Assembly (NCBI RefSeq): GCF_027596085.1
Contig: NC_072460.1
Coordinates: 216,093 to 280,092, forward strand
Reading direction: 5' to 3'
DNA length: 64,000 nt
Origin: Anoplopoma fimbria
Taxonomy: Eukaryota > Chordata > Actinopteri > Perciformes > Anoplopomatidae
The position numbers and the translations under genes were made by a program. This document shows positions 56,819-64,000 of this stretch, piece after piece (positions within the stretch are counted from its first letter, which is position 1; each line of letters opens with the position of its first letter). The notes below the pieces were generated by a model. The model had not been told where the DNA came from. It ran no database searches and saw nothing but the letters and a program-made list of their open reading frames with translations.

Positions 56819-58739
56819 TTCTAGTCTACTTCTATTTACTTGTTCTGTATCTGTGTGCTGTAACTATACGTATCTATTGCTGAATGTAGCACATAAGTAT
56901 CTACATATTGCTCCATATAAAAGAACTACAGAATATATATTGTGATCAGTTACAAAGCCTAGTTAGTTAGACTACTCTAAATTTAAATAAAGTATCCATT
57001 TAGGCAAATGCTGAACAATGTTAGCACTATCGAATTTATGTTTTTAATTGTTGCATTTTTAAATGTTTTTATCATCATGGTGCAGTTATCTCATTTGAAA
57101 GCTCGATATAAATTGAGGAAATACAATTTTGGATAGCTCTAAATAGTTTACCTGTCCAAGTGACAGTGTACAGCTGTCACTCAATAATAATAATAATAAT
57201 TCACAAATTGAAAAAGTTTCATTCCCTACCTGCAGGCTACGAACAAAAGAGAACATCACAATGGAAACGGCCTCGAACAAAATATTATTCATATCCTAAC
57301 AAACTTCTTAAAAAATATAAACTATACAAATTCAAAGATATTACATTCTTTTTTATAAATAGGTTAGTTATAAAACTAAATCTGCATTTATTTTCTATGT
57401 TTTGTTCAACCTCAAACTGTACATTTCCCCCCACATGCCACTTTCATCACATCCTGCTGTTTGCAATGAATTGTCATTATCAGGGGACATGAATGGTTAA
57501 ATCAACTATACCCATCAGGCATGGCCCCACAACAGAGGCCTCTAACATCCGACCCATTATTTGGTTAAATAAATTTCCATCTAGGCTGCAAAAACTGGTG
57601 TTGAGACATTTGAGTCACATGTTAGGGCTTTTTTTGTTTGTATTGTGTCCCGCTAATGTTGTGGTGGAAACATTAACAATAAAGGCATCTAAGCTGTGAG
57701 TTTACCTTATAAATCAGGTGATGTAAAGCATATATCATTTATACCAGCACTGTAATGAAATGATCTGTAAAGGTCCGGTCAGTGAACGGACTATTGCCTG
57801 AAAAAGAAAGTGAGGTGGAGACAGCCAAGGACAACACATCAAGGCTCCTGCATGACATAAACAGATCGTTTTCAGCCTCTGGCTTCTCCTTTCAGCAGTG
57901 CCAGTACGCACAGTTTGTGGCTCAGGCTCATACCTTGGCCATGTCAGCTTGTCTCCATGGCGTATCTTCAGTCCCAACCTCATGGGAGAGTTCCCTTGTA
58001 TTTTCAGGCTTGCTTCACTGCGCAACAAAGTGACACAAAGCCCCATTCATGCCTGAGAGTGGCTCCATTCATGGACACTGAGTACTCGCCGGTAGAATTC
58101 ATAATTGTTCAGCGTCTTCCATCTCCGAGGATCACTGGCGGAAATGACGCCACAGTCGGTTGTTTTAAGGATGACATAAATATTGAAATGGACGCATGGG
58201 TCACTGTTTTGTTTGTGGTGAGTTTCGTGTTGCATTATGCATGCTCTGCATTGTCCGCTTCCCACATCGACTGTAGGCCCGTTAGCAACATGAAACAGAG
58301 CAGGACTTTGAAGAGGAAGATTGCAGTGTGATAGTAAGATTGAGACCTTGAGTTGCCCTTTCAGCGAGTAGGAGGGAGAAGGGAGGTTATTAATTAGTGG
58401 TTTGCAGGAGAATTGCTGCATGGTTCCATTCTGTAGGCAGGAATCTACATTTATAGTGTATTTTCCTTGCAGTGTTAAAATGTACCCCTTACTGTAGGTG
58501 ATTCTGTGTCTATGAATCCTTTTATTATTTATGACTTTGAAGCAGTTGGATTTACGTAATTAATATTGTATGAATACTTGATGAGGCAAAGTTTGAACAA
58601 TAGTAATTGGAACAGTATTTTACTGTCAAATCAAAGTTACCCAGAGCTATTTTACATGTTTGTACTTTACTGAACCCAAGGCGTGTTGGAGTTTGATTTA
58701 ATCATATTAGACTATCACTACCGATTATCTAAATGTTTG

Positions 58740-58743
<4 letters not shown>
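56819..58743. other. intergenic, nothing recognised
   Basis: AT-rich sequence with short ORFs on both strands around 57.8-58.4 kb. I could not link any of them to a family or to splice sites. Confidence 0.45.
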
Positions 58744-58782
<39 letters not shown>

Positions 58783-58876
58783 CATCTGCATACTGAAATG
58801 GGTGAGAATATAGAGTGATTTGCATGGTATAAGATATAACCTGTTTTATTTAGTAAAAGACTAAGAGCTGTTGAAA

Positions 58877-58958
<82 letters not shown>
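58744..58958. repeat. (TA)n at 58744-58780 and (CA)n at 58881-58958
   Basis: Two pure dinucleotide microsatellites about 100 bp apart in the region upstream of errfi1. Confidence 0.95.
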
Positions 58959-58962
<4 letters not shown>

Positions 58963-61026
58963 GCATACGACATGCAGGGAAGAGTGAGCTGGGTGAACAC
59001 AGACACACACAGTTCAGCTTTCCAAAATGACGACAGGAAGGAGAAAAAGATAAGGCCTAACAGAACTTCAGCCTGTGAGAATGACTACTAGCAGTACAAA
59101 CTTCAGCCTTTATGAAATGACAACATTCGCTCAGGGACTTTCCAAACCAATTAAAAAAGATAGCTAGCCCAGTGCACCTGCAGATCAAAGAGCTCTGACA
59201 CTATATAAGACCATGTTGAGGACAAAGCAAAAGAGTTCGCCTCCGGAGCCAACTCAGGTTTATTTCTTTGCTTAAAGAACAAACTCTATAGCATTGAACT
59301 CTGCCTGCCTGTTTCCAGTGTTTTCTTCAAACTTCAGACTCCAGTAGGTTAATGTGGAATAAGTCAAAGAGTTGGAGCAGGAATTCGGGCTTCATCAACT
59401 GGCCCAGTCCGAACTTCTGTTACCCGACAGGCGCTTCACAACAACCCACAAACCCTTATGCTTATGGTGGGTTAAATGCAGAGTTTAAATTATGTAACTG
59501 TATGTGTCAACTGATGAAGGGCCACAGAGTTGTGAGCAGCATCCCTGCTGGAAGCTGTGAGGACATGAATACTTTGCTTGTTGGGTGGAGGGCTGCTGAC
59601 ACAGGGGCATCACTCAGTGTTAAACCACTCCAGTGGTCAGTTGGTCTGTTTAACAAAATATTTCACCCTCCAGCTTGTGAGTAAAGCCAAGGAGGCCAGT
59701 CTTATGTGTCTCCTGTCACATAAAAGCAGGATCACGAGGGATGCAAAATGAAGGAAGTTCAGCTGATAAGAACATATGATGATGTGGAGACCAGGGACAC
59801 TTAAAACCCGGTTCTGGATGGGGACTGCGTATATCTTTCACAACAAACAGATCATTTATCTATTTTCGATAATTATAATTCAAAGATAAATTAATAATAA
59901 TACTATAATCTATCATTTAATAATTATTGATATCATTATCAGCCCTGAAATTCCATATCAGTGCATCTCTATGAATGACCATAACCTGACCCAGAATACA
60001 TGTGATCATCTTAACCTAAAAGGGGTCAGTGGGTGTTTGTGACATGTCATTCTTTTACTCATTAGCTTTTTTCAATTTAATACAAAACTAAACATAACTT
60101 GTTTTCATTACTCTGGAAATAGTGACATATTTAAGGCAATACCTCATATGATACGTGTGTCTTAGTGGTGGAGTTCGTCATGCAGTATCCCAGGAATGCT
60201 GCACAATTAGGCCCTGTTGTAAGGGCGGATACTGCAGGGTTTCATGGTCACAGAGAGGAAGGAGGGCGAGGAGCACTGCTGCCCTCCCACATCTGACCCA
60301 GAGGTTGTGCAATAGCCTGCTCATCAAACAAATGGCTTTAAGCTGGAACCACAAGGAGATACACATGGCAGCTGCCAGCGCAGACTGAAGTCATTGACTG
60401 GGCTTTTGTTGTGATGGTTATTTCTTAAAGGCTCACTAGAAACCATGCAGGGTTTCAGGAATGTAAGTTTTTATTTACTATATGTATTTAGTTTCCCTGG
60501 AGGCCGCTCTTTTTCAGAGTGAGTCATGTGTGAACAGAGTAGCAGGTATAATATAATGTGTATAATATAGGTGTGTATGATAGTCTTGCTGTATTGATAA
60601 TATTATCAGTGTTTTTGTGTTTCTAGCCTATAAGTGTTTGTTATAGAATATCTGTCCTTACCTTTGACCTGCCTGGTAGGATGAGTGCGTGCAGCTCAGA
60701 TGTGCACTGTTTATATGCCGTTTATAGCCTTTTCACACTGACGAAGGTGTGACCAGAGCAAAAATAATAGGAGTGTAATGCAAAAGCCAAATATGGAAGA
60801 TTTGTTCATGTTTTTTGTGTTTAAGGCCTTATTCTGACCTAGATGTGAATATACAAGTTACTCAGGAGAAATAGCCAGGTGAATCTACTAATACTCAGTG
60901 TTCTGGTTTTTGTCCAACAGCTTTCTGCTGGATAGAATGAAGCCGTGATGGGTTTGATGGAGCTGACTTCTGTTCAGATACCAAACACACCTCCATGCTT
61001 TTTTAGAACACAATTTCTGCCACAAA
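58959..61026. other. upstream region of errfi1; TATA-box promoter or LTR-like segment near 59.2 kb
   Basis: CTATATAAG at 59201-59209 is followed about 30 bp downstream by GAGTTCGCCTCCGGAGCCAA and then a T-rich stretch. The layout could be a real promoter or the U3-R part of an old solo LTR. I cannot decide. A candidate untranslated exon lies at about 60921-61073 (acceptor CCAACAG, donor GTACGC), which could be a 5' exon of errfi1. Confidence 0.35.
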
Positions 61027-61836
61027 ATGGCTGGGAGTCAGAATAACTACTGGGAACAACATGACCTGGACAGGTACGCAAACACCACTCTGATACTGAT
61101 TTCAAACCCAATGTAAACTAGGATCAATTGTTATTAGTTAATATATATTATTAGTGTGAAAATACAATCTCTTTTTAAAATTTTAATAAGTAATATCAAG
61201 AGTATAATTCTGGCACTATTTATATGAAATACTTGGCACAAAACAACATATTTTCTTTAAGTATTTGTTTTATTTTATCATGTTTTATGTGTAACAGAAA
61301 TAAAAATAACGAACAGAAATGAGTCTAGTGCTTCACGTCAGCATCCAAAAACAAATATTTAAGAAATAATACATGTAACAATAAACATTCCCTTTTGCAT
61401 TCACTTATCCCCAGAGTAAATCCTCATGTGTCTGTCATCTGAATCCATCATATTCTTTGATAACGGCAATTTAGTTTAAATTGCCCCGAATCACAAATGT
61501 ACCTTTACAATCTGTAATACACATAATGTCCTCTGATGTTTGAGTCCTCACTCTGGATACAATAAGACTGACACTGACAGATAAACAATAGATGTTTTAC
61601 ACACAGAAGAAAATGGTTCAGAAAAGACACAACCTGCAATGCTGTTCCATGATGTAAAGACATGCAGGAGAGCAGAACACATGTTCTGTTTAAGCATATG
61701 TCATGCTTGTTATTACACAAACATAATGACTTACTCATGACAGGTTATGTGTAGGAATGATTTACACACATGCACAGCTCTGTGCCGACTTCTCAACCTC
61801 TCTTTTGTTGCAGAGTGTTTTGGTCTAAATGTTGAC

Positions 61837-64000
61837 ATGGAACAAAACCTGACGGAGCTTCAACAGCAGCAAATGGCCGAGGAGCTCAACTGTGAGTCTT
61901 TCACATATCACTATTTTGTACATGTAAATTATAATACAATTATTTTTCTACAAAGAAAACTACACATTGACAACTAAGCATGTGACACTTCAAATGTACT
62001 ATGAATATTGTAATAATAATATTAATCTGTAATGATTGATAATTAAAAATAAATTGTTACTATAACCTGTTTTAGATCGGGGTGAGCTACATTAGAATAA
62101 AATGTTATACCTTAAAAAACACACAGTAAACATTTTTATCAGTTACATGTGAAAGATTAGAATAGATTTAAAATAAACAAAACAAAACACTGATAACATT
62201 TTATAGCAACTGATATTTTTGACTTTATCAAAAACAAAGATATTTTTGAACATGTAACATGTCTTTATCTTTTTTTTATCTTTTTGAATTGTTGTGAAAC
62301 AATAGTGCTTTAGAAGTTTTGCTGTACTAAATCACACATTATCAACATTGACAGAATTGATTAGTTTATTTATACAGTATAAATCTAGATTCTGAAGTCC
62401 GTCTCGGCTGGACAAACCAGGGTTTAAACCCTGTTTGACTAACAAACCAGGGTTTAAACCCTGTTTGACTAACAAACCAGGGTTTAAACCCTGTTTGACT
62501 AATAAACCAGGGTTTAAACCCTGTTTGACTAATAAACAGCGCGTTGGCAGGGTCTGGGTGAGTTTGTCATCACTGGACTGAGCTGTGTAGCAGAGGGAGC
62601 AGAGAACAGGGTGGAGGAGGAGGGGAAGCGATTGCTCCCTGGTCACCAGCTGTTCCTGCAGTCTGGGGCATGACGGATGTTTCCACAGAGAAGGTTACGG
62701 GAAGCGCCGTTAAGATTGTGGCCTGCGCGGCAGATAATGACGATTCCTGGGTTAATCAGGGTGTTGTGGCTGATGTTTGACGAGGAGGGTGATAGGTTAA
62801 GCGGTTGTTTTCAACATGTTTTTACTCCCGTTTCCGGAACGATACCTTCAGCAAAACAGGAGGTTTTTTTTCTAAGTAGAGTGGGCAGCCCACTCCCCCT
62901 GGTATGTTCTCCCTCCCACACCATCGCTGCACTCTAGTTAAAAGTCGTGTTCCATGTTTCCTCCTCTGAGAATTGTTCCTGCAGTGAACGAAACAACAGT
63001 GATAGCAAAACCTTCTATAGCAAAGCAACTATTTCTCAGTGTACACTTCAATTTAGGATTTCATAAAGACAGTCGTTTAATACCTGATGGTCTTTCCCTT
63101 TTCCCAGGCAACATCTCCCTCTCCCAGTCTCCTTTCCACCGCCTAGTGTCTGATAACATGCTACGGCCTCACGAGGGCGACCAGGTGGTCCCTTCTTCCC
63201 AGAGACGGACAGTGTTTGGGGGCCACCAGAGAGAAGCCAAACCGCTGCCGCCTCTGCCGGACCCTGAGGAGCTCATGTCTGATGAGGCCGCCGACAGTGA
63301 GGTGGAGTTTTTTACCAGTGACCGACGGCGACTTTTGCCCAAAAGCTGTCCAAAGGCCATGTGCAGGGGCATGAACACAGACTCTGGCAAAGTGAATTAC
63401 GCTTACCAGGAGAGCTGGTGGCGGTCTGGTGGTGCTGGGACCGGCTCCATGGCTTTCTCGTGGCCAAGCAGAGAGGACAGACCGACCTGTAGGGGAAGTG
63501 GGTTTTGGACACTAGCTGCCCAGAGAGAAGACCACCAGCCTGTGGTGTCAGCGGTCGGGGATACTTTGTCTAGCAAACAGCCGGACCAACACAGACTCCG
63601 GTTTCCCTGTTCAGGCCTTACTTCCCAGCCTCTCCACAGCAGCACCTCAACTGGTCCCACTGACAAACCACTAATCCCTCCTCGTATCCCCATCCCACCA
63701 AAGCCACCTGCTCTCTCAAAGACTGCGAGCGCCAACGAGGAAGACAAGCCTCCCAAAATCCCTCCAAGGGTCCCCTTAGTCCCACCCTGCCCACCACGTA
63801 CCCCGAGCCCCAAAAGCCTTCCGATTTATATCAACGGAGTGATGCCTGCCACACAGAGTTTTGCTGCTAACCCAAATTATGTGAGTAAGGCATCACAGAG
63901 ACAGCAGAGCGAAAGGGTGCCACCTGCAGCTCAGTTTTCTCCCTGCATTGTTCCCATTTTGAAGGACGGCAGAAAGGCCAGCGCTACACACTACATCCTC
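61837..64000 (+). CDS. errfi1: ERBB receptor feedback inhibitor 1 (MIG6), 5' part, truncated by window end
   Basis: Exon 61814-61891 (coding from 61837) joins exon 63108 onward in frame and stays open to 64000. About 316 residues are visible. The conserved blocks of MIG6 appear in order: KPLPPLPDPEE, DSEVEFFTSD and GKVNYAY (CRIB-like region neighbourhood), a Pro-rich part with IPPRIPIPPKPP, and DKPPKIPPRVPL. The EGFR-binding segment 1 follows (SPKSLPIYINGVMPATQSF, ANPNYVSK), then CIVPILKDGRKASATHYIL. MIG6 is a cytosolic adaptor that binds and inhibits the EGFR/ERBB kinase domain. The start is uncertain. ATG at 61837 has G at -3 and +4, but splicing from an exon ending at 61073 would let ATG at 61061 begin a longer N-terminus. 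The human double tyrosine HYYLL reads HYIL here. The rest of the gene lies beyond the window. Confidence 0.9.
62405..62535. repeat. four 30-bp repeats built on a perfect palindrome, errfi1 intron
   Basis: CAGGGTTTAAACCCTG, a perfect 16-bp palindrome, recurs four times with a 30-bp period, separated by TTTGACTAA(C/T)AAAC. Confidence 0.95.

Noticed and set aside
57782..58331. Overlapping 83- to 138-codon ORFs
   Set aside because: No homology, no consistent splice signals, and comparable ORFs on the opposite strand.

Overview
The window is vertebrate nuclear DNA, almost certainly from a ray-finned (teleost) fish. It holds split genes with short GT-AG introns, poly(A) signals, very abundant (CA/GT)n and tetranucleotide repeats, and two tRNA-headed SINE-type elements of the kind common in teleosts. 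I cannot name the species. All gene calls come from joining exons by eye. Reading frame was checked across every junction, and products were compared with remembered family sequences.

Layout: (1) 690-6225 (+) is the 3' part of a RhoGEF (arhgef16-like: DH, PH, SH3 and a C-terminal PDZ ligand). It runs tail-to-tail into ybx1. (2) 7823-13487 (-) is ybx1, whose first intron is filled with stacked minisatellites and whose promoter carries its own Y-box/CCAAT motifs. (3) 16307-27408 (-) is ppih, a spliceosomal cyclophilin. Its 6.1-kb first intron contains a complete single-exon receptor gene, gpr160-like, on the opposite strand (23523-24575). (4) 29522-33246 (-) is taf10. (5) 36645-40673 (+) is a 13-exon Gfo/Idh/MocA-family oxidoreductase of unknown substrate with a four-cysteine insert. 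(6) 42289-48205 (-) is a 14-exon coiled-coil gene of the outer-dynein-arm docking family (odad1/ccdc114-like), with four evenly spaced CRE palindromes just upstream of its start codon. (7) About 49.6-61 kb is gene-poor. (8) 61837-64000 (+) is the 5' part of errfi1 (MIG6), cut by the window end.

The most conspicuous non-genic property is tandem repetition. More than ten kilobase- or sub-kilobase-scale minisatellites are present, mostly beside transcription starts: inside intron 1 right up to the exon-1 donor (ybx1, taf10), or immediately upstream of the start (ppih, taf10, the oxidoreductase, odad1). Several arrays are open in more than one frame and produce long but meaningless ORFs. (GT)n tracts also serve as a splice donor or sit directly on acceptors.

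The genes do not form one pathway. ybx1, ppih and taf10 are housekeeping RNA and transcription factors, arhgef16 and errfi1 act in Rho and EGFR signalling, odad1 is ciliary, and gpr160 is a receptor. I saw no CRISPR, phage or operon-like system. The best candidates for something under-described are the orphan oxidoreductase, the CRE array of odad1, and the exon-1-anchored repeat arrays.
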